Shown here: piece after piece, positions 20,519 through 30,866 of the stretch | Layout: the number at the start of each line of letters is the position of its first letter | How positions within the stretch are numbered: position 1 is the first letter of the stretch | Origin: Craspedostauros australis | Taxonomy: Eukaryota > Bacillariophyta > Bacillariophyceae > Mastogloiales > Achnanthaceae | Assembly: GCA_026770025.1 (NCBI GenBank) | Contig: JAMXDE010000023.1 | Coordinates: 496,001 to 560,000 of the forward strand | Reading direction: 5' to 3' | Length of the DNA: 64,000 nucleotides | Program-made: the position numbers and the translations under genes | Notes under the pieces: model-generated | The model's database searches: none | The model's input: only the letters and a program-made list of their open reading frames with translations | Told to the model about the DNA's origin: nothing

Positions 20519-20685
20519 ATATCCATCGGTCCGTAAAACTTAAAATAGGATCTAACTCAAAAATGTAATGGTTAATTATTTGTATTAGACCTACAGGGAT
20601 TACGAATATGTTCTTGGTTGGGATATCCAAGCTAAAATTTCTGGAGGCCAATAACGGAGTGCAGGTCGACTCACTGATCGGGCTC
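20519..20685 (-). repeat. Right terminal repeat, outer copy
   Basis: Direct tandem copy of 20352-20518. Its outer end is followed by ATAG, which also precedes the left terminal repeat, so this copy marks the probable element boundary. Confidence 0.9.
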
Positions 20686-20968
20686 ATAGTAGCAGGATCG
20701 CCATTGCTTGGAAACACGCAAAACGAGAACAAGTTGCTGATTGGATGAAGAACACTCGGACGACGGAAAGGCAGGAGCGAACAGTTTCCCTCGTTTGTTC
20801 TTTCCCGCGATCCCTGCAATCACGCAGTCCCACAATCTGAACAAGAGAGGGTTGGACATCAGCCCACAAATTCGTGTGGGGCGTGGGTGGCTATTTGCGA
20901 CCTCACAACCTCACAATCTCACAATAATAATAATAGTAATCATAGCTCACAAGGTCACAACTTCGAAG

Positions 20969-21042
20969 TGTCAAATGCACAGATAACCACTATGCTACTA
21001 TGTGTACACATAGTAGCATAGTGGTTATCTGTGCATTTGACA
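20969..21042. repeat. 74-bp perfect palindrome with tRNA-like A box
   Basis: Two exact 37-base arms meet at GTGT/ACAC without a spacer. Each arm read outward contains TAGCATAGTGGTTATC, which fits a tRNA A box and D arm. No B box or T arm follows on the + strand. It is therefore a head-to-head pair of half-tRNA-like sequences, not a tRNA gene. Confidence 0.9.
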
Positions 21043-21093
21043 CGAAGGCCGTACTTTCACACAAATCAAACCGTCTTGACCCCCATCACGCAC

Positions 21094-21504
21094 ATGCTTG
21101 CACTGCCGCAACCAATCTCTCTCCCTTTGCGCACCATACATCAAGCAACCGAAGTCTTGCCCATGCCGATCAAGATCAACCAGGCCGATGTCCTCATCAC
21201 CAGCTCGGCGCAGGAGCCGTCCAGGCCACGTGTTCCAAGAACGATGGGGATGGCCATGCTGATGGCGGATGCCATTGTGGAAACGAAGGAGATCGATGCG
21301 AATCATATCCACAAGGTCTGGCCAAGCGTACGCCTCATCACGACCAACGTTCATCGTCGTGGTGGCAGGTTCCTCCGATTCGCAGAGGCGATGGATTGTT
21401 GGGTGGAGGTGGATCCTGACGCAGGATGCATGTTCGTTTTCCGCATGCTCATCAAGAATCATGCTCGCAGGAATCGTGACATGTCAAGCCGCGCCTCTCG
21501 ATGA
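21094..21504 (+). CDS. DUF6824-like protein or fragment
   Basis: 136 residues from the first ATG; a second ATG at 21163 lies nearer the domain. The stretch GGRFLRFAEAMDCWVEVDPD followed by MLIKNHARRN resembles the C-terminal half of DUF6824, a family expanded in diatoms whose members carry a DVLxGRG start and a RFL...WVEV core. Here the start reads INQADVL without the GRG, so the domain is divergent or truncated. Function of the family is not established. It lies directly beside the 74-bp palindrome. Could be a pseudogene or one exon of a longer gene. Confidence 0.4.
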   Translation: MLALPQPISLPLRTIHQATEVLPMPIKINQADVLITSSAQEPSRPRVPRTMGMAMLMADAIVETKEIDANHIHKVWPSVRLITTNVHRRGGRFLRFAEAMDCWVEVDPDAGCMFVFRMLIKNHARRNRDMSSRASR

Positions 21505-23041
21505 CGGTCCGCCGTACGAGTATCAGCACAGCAGAGTCCACCGCATGCAATCGGGAAAACTGCAACGAAGTGCGAGTGTGATATCATATGATGCGGTGCA
21601 TAGCTCATACACTCCACTGCTCATACGAGTACCATGCTCTCGCTGCTGCTGCTGCTGCTGCTGTCATCACGAACTGCGAGAGACAAGACCTACCAAGCCA
21701 GTCTTCTAGGGAGGGGGCTCCGACATTGGTTGATGAGTCGTTGCAGACCCAATGCGACAACCGCAGTCGTCGTACAGAAACAAGGCGCAACCATGTGCAT
21801 GCATATCAGCGCACAGAGGTCAGGACGCGCAGGCGCGACACCCGACTCTTCCCGCAACAATCGCATCATGCAGTGTGCATGTACATGTACATATGTCACT
21901 GGGGATGCAGTGTCAAAGCAGATGATTGAAAGCTATTTTGATACATACTATTCTATTCTATTTCTCTGTGATATCTTTTATACACAGTATTCTTGGGGAG
22001 CCACAGATCAGCAAGAAAATCCCAGCAAACGAGACCGTACCGGCATGAGGACCCATCCAGACTCTCCAGAGAGAGAAGAGAGAGACCATGGTGAGGCACG
22101 GCACTATATTGGTGCATACGAGTAAGACCATAAAAGCCACGCTGGTTACATACTCGTACCATGCCTACGCATATGCAACCACTCACGCATTTGTGTGTGG
22201 CAATGCTGTGATGGCAGTTCGCGAAACCGTCGTCGTTAGCTTGTCGCTCCGTTGTACCTCTCGGCAAGGATGCGGCAGAAGCTTTCATCAATCCATGCTC
22301 TGTTGCGCGTGAATATGTACATGATTCTTCCGCTCATACACGTACTCTCCAAAGTGGTTGGCTGAAGACGACATGGTGCATCTCCACTCGAGAGCGGTAG
22401 CCCGTTCGTGACGGTTGGTCTCTCAGGGAGCAGACCTGCCTGGAATCCTGGGGGAATGACTGGCTTCTCGCGTCACGGCTGAACGGGAGTGTCGCCATCG
22501 TCTGTTGCATCCTTCTGGACCAAGGCACTCGTACTCTGTGATTGTCATCTCCGCGTGTTTGGCGCAAGGGTATAGCTGCACTTGTAGAGTTGTTCTAGAG
22601 CAACACACGAGGAGAAAAGTACGACCACTGAAGACTACGGCGGACAACGACCCATGAGCACCAGCACGGACACTTGCGCTCGCACGAGTAAACGCACAAA
22701 GCAGCCAGGAGACCCCCTCCCCATGCTCCCAGCATAACGCGCAGTACGACAAACACTGGTAAACATATTCAGGCCAGCCATGCGATGAGTCAAAGAGGTC
22801 TATCAGTTAGCGGCGGATGCTTGAATGCATGGTATCGTAGCATCCAACTGCCATGCACTCTATCATGGCATGAGCTCAACGACGCCGTACCATAAGTACA
22901 CGTTGGGGAAAGAGAGCAGAGTAGACGTTTTTAGTTTCACTTGGAATTGCATTAGAGTATGGCAGAATCGGGTTGACAACTGATGCGTTGGTGGGCGGGT
23001 TCGCATAATCATCATGGAGTAATAAATACGATGGCAGGTGT
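21505..23041. other. Intergenic region, no supported gene
   Basis: Holds several TACGAGTA/TACTCGTA sites (21515, 21624, 22117, 22151) and a short GCT trinucleotide run at about 21641-21663. Small frames overlap on both strands without recognisable domains. Confidence 0.55.
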
Positions 23042-23988
23042 TTACGAGTCTGCTGGATCTGACCCAAAGGACAGGACTGATACACCGTCTTTGTCAACCT
23101 TCTTGATGATGAAATTTGGCTGCGAGATCATGAAGCGAGTTTGTATTTCCTGGATGCAGTATCCGATCGCCTTCACCGCCTCCTCCTCGGTCATGCCCTC
23201 TCTGTACTCCTTGTCGAAAATCGAACTGCAAAAGTATGTGGCATAGCCTTGGGATCCGTGCGGAACCTTGTGCAACGTCCCCATGTAGTCCAGGTAGTAG
23301 AGGCTGCTGGACTTGGTTTTCTCGTCGTACCCGGCAAGCAGGATGTTCACCTGGTACGGACCCTTGCGGAGCGCGGTCGCCAGCTCCAGCCGGCAAAAGT
23401 TCGCCTGCGCGTGGGTCGAAAGCTTCGTGCCATCATTCGACAGCTCGTACAGGCTGATGTTCTTTGCGACGTATTCAGTGAAGTTGACCAAATCACAGTT
23501 CGGTCCCGATACCCCCATCATGGAATGCGATGTCAACGGCTTGATCTTGTCGAGGTTCGTCTGGTAGGTCAGAATGGATCTGCCATTGGATTGGTCGGCG
23601 GCGATAATGACTGCTCGTCGCCAGCACGAAATCGCGGATGCCGTCACGCAAACAAAAGAGGGTGCAAATATGTTCAGGCAATTCGGATGAGTTACTTTGA
23701 TGCTGTACCAGTTTGTTGCATCAGTCTGGAGCGCCATCATCAAGAAGGTGGCTGCGTGGTTGCTGCCCCAACGCACCACCCCTTGGCGTGCCATTCGCCA
23801 TCGTGCCCACTTCCATCCCCACCAACACAAAATTTCGTATCTTGCTCCTTCCGACAAGACGCACAGAGAGGTCGTACCCAGGCAAGAGAAGCAGCAGCAT
23901 CAAGGACATCCGTCGCAACCTGCACACACTCGGGCATGCCCAAACACTCACCGCCACCATCGTATACGATTCCGAGAACAGTATCCAT
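23042..23988 (-). CDS. PSMB2: 20S proteasome subunit beta type-2 (beta4)
   Basis: Structural, non-catalytic beta subunit of the 20S proteasome core. Exon 1 is only 37 nt (23988-23952) and encodes MDTVLGIVYDGG. The intron 23611-23951 has a GTGAGT donor and a CAG acceptor. Exon 2 (23610-23042) continues in phase with VIIAADQSNGRS. The spliced product is 201 residues, the usual length for this subunit. Further family landmarks are FTEYVAKNISLYEL, GPYQVNILLAGYDEK, YYLDYMGT, and PNFIIKKVDKDG near the end. It has no N-terminal catalytic Thr, as expected for beta4. Exon 1 was located by matching the family N-terminus; an unspliced reading would give a nonsense N-terminus. Confidence 0.94.
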
Positions 23989-24665
23989 CTTTCACTTGTC
24001 TCTCTTTCTTCAAAACACCTTTCTGTGATCAGTTGTGGTCTTTCGTCTCTCGAAGCGGTTTGCGTCGCCCTTGTTGCTACTCCCGTGGTTGCTCTTGTTG
24101 TTGCTCTTGTTGTGGTTGGAGGTGTCGTTGCGGAGATTTCCGCGGCCGCCAAAGGCAACACGGATCTCCATTTTCTGTGTCTCCACAAAGAACGGCATCG
24201 ATCTTGTACGAAAAATCGAAGATTTATTCGATCGAATCGGAAAAGTCGGTGGGTCAGTTGATTCGAACAACACAGTACTGCTTCGAAGTTAGGCTATTTT
24301 TCACAAGTTCAATCAAAGTAATATGGATTTCCACGCAGCCCCTTTCGAAGAGAACTCGATGAGACTGGAATGCGAACCCACACAAACCAAACACAAGCAC
24401 GAGCTACAACGAGGAACCTAGTTGGCTGCTCGGCTTAACACTGTACCAACGTGGCATTTTGCAATATGTTGTTACAAGACTTTGACTTTGTATTCTGCAT
24501 TACAATACTCCACATTCCACACTATTGATATATTATATTATATAATACTTCTTCGTACATTCGTACAATACGATACGATCCATGTTGTGTCGTCGACATC
24601 AACTCTGCTACACTCCCAGCGTTCTGCCATGGTTGTTCACTGCCACCTCCCTTTTCTTTTGGACG
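23989..24665. other. Intergenic region, AT-rich
   Basis: Upstream of the proteasome gene and downstream of the PIF1 gene. AT-rich near 24525-24560 with TATAT runs. No supported gene. Confidence 0.55.
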
Positions 24666-27600
24666 CTACAAGTCCAGCGCTCGTTTCTCTGCGAGCTTCG
24701 CCATCGTGCCTGTTCGAAGGAACTCGACGATCTTCTGCACCGTCGTCTTGCCAATGCCTGGCACCTTGCTCTTGCCTCCGAGCGCCTTCGCGTTCTTCAA
24801 GGTGATGGTGTAATCGAGCGTCTCGAGAGCTGAGCACACCTTCCGATACGTGTTGGCGGCGTGCGCATTGCCTTGCAACCGATAGAGCTCGCCAAGCTCA
24901 TCAAAGACTCCAATCAATTCTGAATTGTCGCACTCATCCTCGGCTTCGTCCTCCCCGCTCTGGTCGCTGGCATTGGCATTGGTTGTGTCCGGAGTGAGCA
25001 CGTTGACGCTTTCCATCACCTTCTTGCTTGGCCTTGGTGCCTTGATTGGCTTGGGAGCCGGATTGCTGCTGTCGTTGCCGAAGCCATCACCACACCCATC
25101 GAGACTGCTGAGGTCGTCGGGGATGCTCATGATGTCAGCGTACGACGGCAACGTCCTCTTTTTCTGCGTGTCGACTGTCTTGCTCTTCAAGGATTGGCCG
25201 CTTACAGACTTCGTCGCCTTCTTTGAACCGCTGGCGTGAGTGGCGTTGCGCTGCAACAGCGTCGAAGCCTTGACGAAGCCACCGCTGCCTCCATACTTGC
25301 ACGCACTGCCCGCACCTGCGCCGAAGGTCAGCTTCAGCTGCTTCCAGCCATCAGAACCGTCACTGTCATCTCCTGCGGTCGTCGTTGCGTGGGTGGTTCT
25401 TGTGGACGCCTTCTGCCTCAAGGGCGATGGAGTGACAGGCTTGGAGGAGGGGCCTGAATACGACACGAAGCTGCGTTTGTACCCACACCAACCTTTGTAG
25501 CTCGCCTTCGGCTTGTATTTGGAGAGCCAGTGGCAAAACTGTTTCGCGCTCGCCTTGCCTTCGGCGCTCGATGCACGTTGGAACATGGTGAGCCAGTCCG
25601 CGTGCTTCAGGACAGGGAACCACCAGATGCCAGCTTGTTCTTTGAGGAATTTCGCCATACCGCCATCATCCACGGCCTGATAGAACCCTTCCACCAGCCG
25701 GTCTGTCAGGACCGTGGTCTTGCTGAAGTTGCGGATCTGCAGTCCTTCTTTCGACTTGGCACGGCTCAGCGCCACGTACGCTTGACCAGGAGAGAAGCAG
25801 CCCTTTAGATCCGCCACGACCAAATCCAATGTCGAACCCTGCGACTTGTGAACCGTCAACGCCCACGCCAGCCGCAACGGAATCTGTGTCCTGCGGCACA
25901 CGCCCTTCCTGTACATGGTCCGCTCGAAGTTGCTAGGGACCATGATCTGCTGCTGTCCATTCAGAAATTTGACGAGGGGGAACTTCTTGAATCGTTTCAC
26001 CGTCCACACCTTGTCATCGAAGCGGAGCTGCATCCCGATCTTGATCTTCTCGAACATGCGTCCTTCGAACTTCTCGTGATCGTCGGGGCGGATCAAATTC
26101 TCTTCTCCACTCACATCCACCGCCACGGGACAAGGCTCGAAGGATTCGACGACGCCACGGCTGCCATTGACGAGACCCAGTTGGCTGAAGTTCTGCAGCA
26201 GCATCACCTGGGCACCGAGCTTCAATTCCAAGTGCTTGGAGGCCTGACACTGCTCGAAGAACTTGTCTTTCGTGAGCGTCCGCTTCATGGAATCCGCGTA
26301 GCCTGGGCGGACTTCGTCGTCCACGCTGGTGGTATCCACCGCCTTGTACACTTGTCTCTCGGTATTCAGTGACCGAAGGGCATCCGAATTCTGTCTGTCG
26401 ACCTTGGCGTTGGTGCAGTACAGTATGGTCGGCTCGATGCCCTCCGGGATTTTCAAGTCCTTCCTTCTCGCCAGCGGCTTGGCGCAATCCTTGATCATCC
26501 GGCTGACGCGATCGGATCCGGACCTCGACTCGCGCAAATCAGTCAGCGCCGCCACAAAATCCATGTCGGCTTGGCGGAACACTTTGTTCAGGCGGATGTG
26601 GTGGAAGTTTGCTTCTCGCCAGCACGCGCTTTGGAATGCGTACGCTGTGCAATCCTGCACTTCAAGGAAGCAATCTGCGCCATCCTCCCCTGGTTTGTAA
26701 GCGTGATCACGACGCAGAGAAAGCGATCCAGGCACCGGACCGAGCTGAGCGAAGTCACCGACGAAGATCAGTTGAATGCCACCAAATGGAGCATGCGGTC
26801 TGTGACGAATGTTTCGCACCGTCACATCCAGAAAGTCGAGAAAGTCGGCCTTCACCATACCAATCTCATCGATCACCAAGACTTCCATCTGCCTCCATTT
26901 CTTTGAATTCTCCCAGCCATGCATCGTGCCTGGTAGACGGTGTGAGAAAGTGGAATGCGTCATGGTATGATATGGCATGGCATGGCATTGTTTGGTGTGG
27001 TACGGTGTATCAAAATGTAACAAAGCAAGCATGAGCGCGAGCAACAGCACGGAAAATCACGGCAGAAAACGAAGAGAATTGACAGTCGGAAGGTGAGAAC
27101 CAAGAGGGGAGGCGAGCCACATCTTATTGCCAGCAGAGCATGGCAGCGTGTGGAGGAGAGCATAGAGTTGAGTGGCAACGTGCTTCTCGAGAACACAGTA
27201 GCTGCGTCAACGAAGGTCAAATGATACGCATCCACGGGTGCTCTGTTGTCTCTCGTTCCGTTCTGTCGGTCGTTTGTCTTCTCCATCGTCTTCTGCTTGA
27301 CCTGCTCGCTTGTATACATGCATGCATGCGTTGGACGAAGAACCGAAGAAAAGCGAGATGGCATGCACCTCCGATAGGGGAGGGGGGACAGTGAAGAAGA
27401 AAACTAACATGGCCTCCTATGTATTTGTCCAAGCATCCCATCCCCACCATGACACAACACGACAATCATCTGCAACTTACCGAAATCACGAGCTCGTTGC
27501 GGCACACGGACACCAGCAAGGGAATGCAGGGTCTGCGCACCCAAGCCGAGGTTGACGGCTGCGACTCCAGTGGGAGCAGCCACGGCGACTTGACGATTCT

Positions 27601-28729
27601 GGCTTTGTGCATTCTGAACGATGATTTTCGTCACCAATGACTTTCCTGTGCCGGCAAGGCCAGTGAGGAAAATGTTCTTGCCCTCCAAGGCGGCGTCTAC
27701 GGCGAGTTGTTGGACAGGATCGAGTGCGTACTCTTCTTCGCGCCGTCGTCTGTAATCATCCTGTTCGTAGGCATCCTGCTCTTCGGCACGTCGTTCATCG
27801 CATTCTCGTTCGTACTCCTCATGTTCGTAGGCATCCTGTTCGTAGTCATACTGTTCTTGCGCATGCTGCTCCTCAGCATGTCGTTCGTCGCAGTCTCGTT
27901 CGTATTCAGCCTGTTCGTAGACATCCTGTTCGTAGCCACAGTAGTCTTCATGATCATCGTGTCGTTCGTCCTCATCGTCATGATCATCGTGGTGCCCATG
28001 GTCATGCTCATGGTCGTGCTCGTGATGATAATCATTGTCGTAGTCGTCGAGGTAAAGATCGTTGTCGACATATTCGTTGCTGGGGTGGCGATCCGCCTCA
28101 TTCTTCGCAAAGTTGTTGTTCTTTGACTTGCCACATGGACTGCTGCTGCTGCTGCTGCGATTGTTGATGGTTGGAGAATCACTTTCGCTCTTTCTGTTAC
28201 TAGCAGAGATGCGAGCAGTGGCTGTGCCAGTGGCACCGCAACCTTCATTCTTGGGATGGCTTGACTCATCGCACGGCGTTGCCTTGGCACCGCGGCGAGG
28301 TTGCACTCGTGTTGCAACGCCATTGGTCTTTCGACGACTTTTGGTGGCGGTTGTGCTGGGTTGATCTTCCTTATCGGAGGAACAAATGGAGATGATTTCT
28401 TCATGCGTTCGCTTGTTGTCCTGCTTGGCTTGAAAGTAAGGCGACGATGACCCCCGCGTGGTGCTTCTGGGTGCCGCATCAACGTAAAGGATGCGCGTCG
28501 TCCAACCCTTTGACGACAACAAGCCTTCGTCCGCGGCAGGCGTTTGATCCGCCTTGACCTCCTTTCGTGGGACCATCCCGCACAGCCGCATGTACGCCTT
28601 GGCTTCGGAGAGCGTCTCGCATCCTTGGTACGAGGCGTTCGAGAAGCCAATCACATGCTTCTTGGTCTCATCCCATGAGAAGAAGATCCCCAGTTCTCTC
28701 CCGTGCACCACACAGTAGCAGAACTTCAT
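24666..28729 (-). CDS. PIF1: PIF1-family helicase fused to hybrid-binding and Pol-beta-like HhH domains
   Basis: A 5'-3' superfamily 1B DNA helicase with extra domains. Exon 1 is 28729-27481 and exon 2 is 26929-24666. The intron 26930-27480 has a GTAAGT donor and a CCAG acceptor in phase 1, giving 1170 residues. Residues 1-50 (KFCYCVVHGRELGIFFSWDE, then GFSNASYQG) look like the RNase H1/viroplasmin hybrid-binding domain PF01693. A long disordered linker follows; about residues 222-335 are Asp/Glu/His/Tyr-rich with repeating YEQDAYE-type units. The helicase has Walker A GLAGTGKS near 360, Walker B VLVIDEI, the PIF1 signature around GAQVMLLQNF and motif VI YVALSRAKS. The last ~85 residues (PGIGKTTVQKIVEFLRTG) match the N-terminal helix-hairpin-helix domain of DNA polymerase beta. 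Likely acts on R-loops, G4 or replication/repair intermediates (inference). Confidence 0.93.
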
Positions 28730-29521
28730 TGTCCCAGACTCGATTTCAATTGGAATTCAGCAGCAGGGTGTATAGTACGCTCAGGTAACTGTATGGGTGA
28801 TCCTCTGAACGGCGGTGATTTGGATCAGGAAGTTGCCTCTTGGGGATGTTGTTGTATTCGGTATTGTCTTTGCGGAGTGGAATTGAGATGAATGGAGTTC
28901 AGTTGGCTCCACTTTGGAGAGTGCAGGAGAGTAGAATGGAGAAATGTGATTTGATGTGGTTTGCGTATCTGGTTGGTTGTCATCTCGTTGGCGATGCTTT
29001 GTCATGAACTTTGACAACAAGCTTTCTCGGAAGAGCGTGGTTTTGTGGGCGCAGCGTTTTTGTGTGAAACGCTTCTGTTTTGGTTCGCGAGACAATCGCC
29101 AGAATTCGAGCCAGCGAAGTCCCAACACGTTCGCGGAGGCGTTTTGGCGCGAAGTCTGTCTGTCGGATGCATATTCGGGTTGCGGATGACTCGTCCGATC
29201 AAACCATCGACGATGACACATTCGGTGCTGGACAATCTGGTGCCGACACCCACACAGAAGATACGATGATGACACCATGCTCTGCCGATGAGCCCGCATC
29301 GTTCGAGCTTTCCTTCTCTCCAGGTCGTGCTATATTATTATACTTCCATGGCATCATACCATACTTTACATCGGATACATAGATGTCACATACTAAGGAG
29401 GCCATCCCACAACGTGACGCAGAACGACGCAAGAACGAAGAGACAGTGTCCACACTAGTACTCGCAGAGGAGAGAAAAGCAGAGCAACAGAAGAGCTGAA
29501 GAGCAACGGTGATACAATCCC
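28730..29521. other. Divergent intergenic region
   Basis: Shared upstream region of the PIF1 fusion (-) and the DOT1-like gene (+). Nothing recognisable; a 172-codon minus frame (28781-29299) lacks any domain and is left out. Confidence 0.5.
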
Positions 29522-30631
29522 ATGCTATGCTTCTCCGGTTGGTTGTCGCAGGTTGTGGGATCGATCATCCTTCTGCCGCCCGACGTGATTGATTCCCATC
29601 TACCCTGCGCGGAACCGATCCCATCGAGCTGGGACGTGTACCGCTCCCGACGTTGCATCGATCTCATCTTCCAACCGCAACGTGGAAATGGAGCCGAACC
29701 ATTCTGGGTGGACGATGCCGGGTATGGCGATGGGATCGATGGCCCTGCTCCTGGCGTTGTCACTACAACTGCAAGTAGTACTGGCACTGCGAGCGGCACA
29801 GGCGCTGGATGCGACAGCAGATTGGCAACGCGCTCTGACCAATACGAGTCTTCCTATTCTGCAGAATCAGTTTTTTCCGATCCGTTCCGAGATCACCAAA
29901 CTAGATTCACGTACGGTGAAGTGACGACCACCGGCGCCAGGCAGCTATTTCATCATATGGGACTCTATTCATCTCATGCGCAGTCGGCATCTGACGAAGT
30001 CAACTTTATGGACATGGGATCTGGCGTTGGAAAGCTGGTGGTCCAGGCGTACTTGGAGATACCGCATTTGAGGGATAGCCGAGGTATCGAGCTCGTTGCC
30101 AGCCGGCATGCGCAGGCGGTGCAGGCATGGGGTCGACTGAGGCGCAGCGAGGAGTTGCGTTCATTTCACAGCATCATCGCGAACCTGGAAGGCCACCAAT
30201 ATGCAAAGCACAGGACGATCGGATTTGTGGAGGGCGATTTGGTCGATGCAGATTTATCGCAAACCACACATCTCTTCGTTTCGTCGCTGTGCTTCCCGTC
30301 TGACGTTCTGCGTCAGCTGGAGGAAAAACTGTGCGAGGACGGTTGGCGTGATTGTCCAAACCTCAAGTGCATCGCATCACTTCGGCCATTCCCAAATCAG
30401 CTCCGAGGCGTGCCCAACCCCGGTGGTGAATTTGCTGGTGACGCTGAGAATATTCCATGCGCAGAAAATTCAGCCCACCAGTATCGGAATGGACCTTTGG
30501 AGACTCGTATGCGTAACACAGAGAACCGGATGGGATTCCAAAAACCGGAGATGGAGCATGTGGAAATGTCGTGGACAAAGAATGCCTGGAGGGGGGCGCC
30601 CGTCTGGATTTACCATCGAGAACAAACTTGA
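29522..30631 (+). CDS. DOT1-like SAM-dependent methyltransferase
   Basis: 369 residues from the ATG at 29522. The centre shows a class I methyltransferase fold: RFTYGEVTTTGARQL, then motif I FMDMGSGVGKLVVQAYLE at about residues 161-178, then RGIELVASRHAQAVQAW, an EGDLVDADL acidic loop and LFVSSLCFP. The order and wording resemble the DOT1 family (histone H3 Lys79 methyltransferases), including protist DOT1-like enzymes. The N-terminal ~125 residues are Ser/Thr/Gly-rich. The C-terminus lacks known reader domains. Histone as substrate is inferred from family; it could be a methyltransferase for another protein. The closest N-terminal Met could be further inside. Converges with RPN3 235 bp away. 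Confidence 0.75.
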   Translation: MLCFSGWLSQVVGSIILLPPDVIDSHLPCAEPIPSSWDVYRSRRCIDLIFQPQRGNGAEPFWVDDAGYGDGIDGPAPGVVTTTASSTGTASGTGAGCDSRLATRSDQYESSYSAESVFSDPFRDHQTRFTYGEVTTTGARQLFHHMGLYSSHAQSASDEVNFMDMGSGVGKLVVQAYLEIPHLRDSRGIELVASRHAQAVQAWGRLRRSEELRSFHSIIANLEGHQYAKHRTIGFVEGDLVDADLSQTTHLFVSSLCFPSDVLRQLEEKLCEDGWRDCPNLKCIASLRPFPNQLRGVPNPGGEFAGDAENIPCAENSAHQYRNGPLETRMRNTENRMGFQKPEMEHVEMSWTKNAWRGAPVWIYHREQT

Positions 30632-30866
30632 CAGTACTATTGAACTTCACGGCGGTGATGCCCGAAGGAGATAGAGAATGCCATCATCGATTAGAGGCTG
30701 GTCAGCGGGGAGTTCCACAGTATGTACGAGTAGAAGAGCGTGAACAGTTGGGACGCAAAGTCAACTTAATACCATACTACCCGCGCGAGTATTGGCAGCG
30801 CTGCAAGCGCCGAGTGGCTACCACCTTCTGTCTGCCCGCCATCTTTCAACACTCCGGTCGCGGCGC

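Larger units (their letters stand above)
14227..20685. mobile_element. 6.46 kb DNA transposon with terminal inverted repeats
   Basis: A class II element bounded by inverted repeats of about 155 bp that start GAGCCCGATCAGTGAGTCGA. The two ends are about 90% identical overall, with the outer 39 bp identical. ATAG lies directly outside both ends (14223-14226 and 20686-20689), a candidate 4-bp target-site duplication. Inside are a long transposase reading frame in two blocks (14886-16826 and 17005-18144), a tRNA-like sequence between them, and about 1.6 kb of non-coding or unassigned DNA with hairpins before the right end. The right terminal repeat is present twice in tandem. The transposase resembles a little-named DDE-like family that I associate with oomycetes and algae. 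Family membership is from memory of motifs; the ends are seen directly. Confidence 0.8.

Noticed and set aside
20969-21042. tRNA gene in the palindrome
   Set aside because: Only the A-box half is present; no B box or T arm follows on either strand.
23042-23857. Single-exon proteasome subunit of 271 residues
   Set aside because: The N-terminal ~80 residues do not match the family; a 37-nt upstream exon at 23952-23988 gives the exact family start and length.
27697-28650. 317-codon frame rich in Met/Thr/Arg on the minus strand
   Set aside because: Shifted frame of the PIF1 acidic linker repeats; the repeat nature keeps it open.
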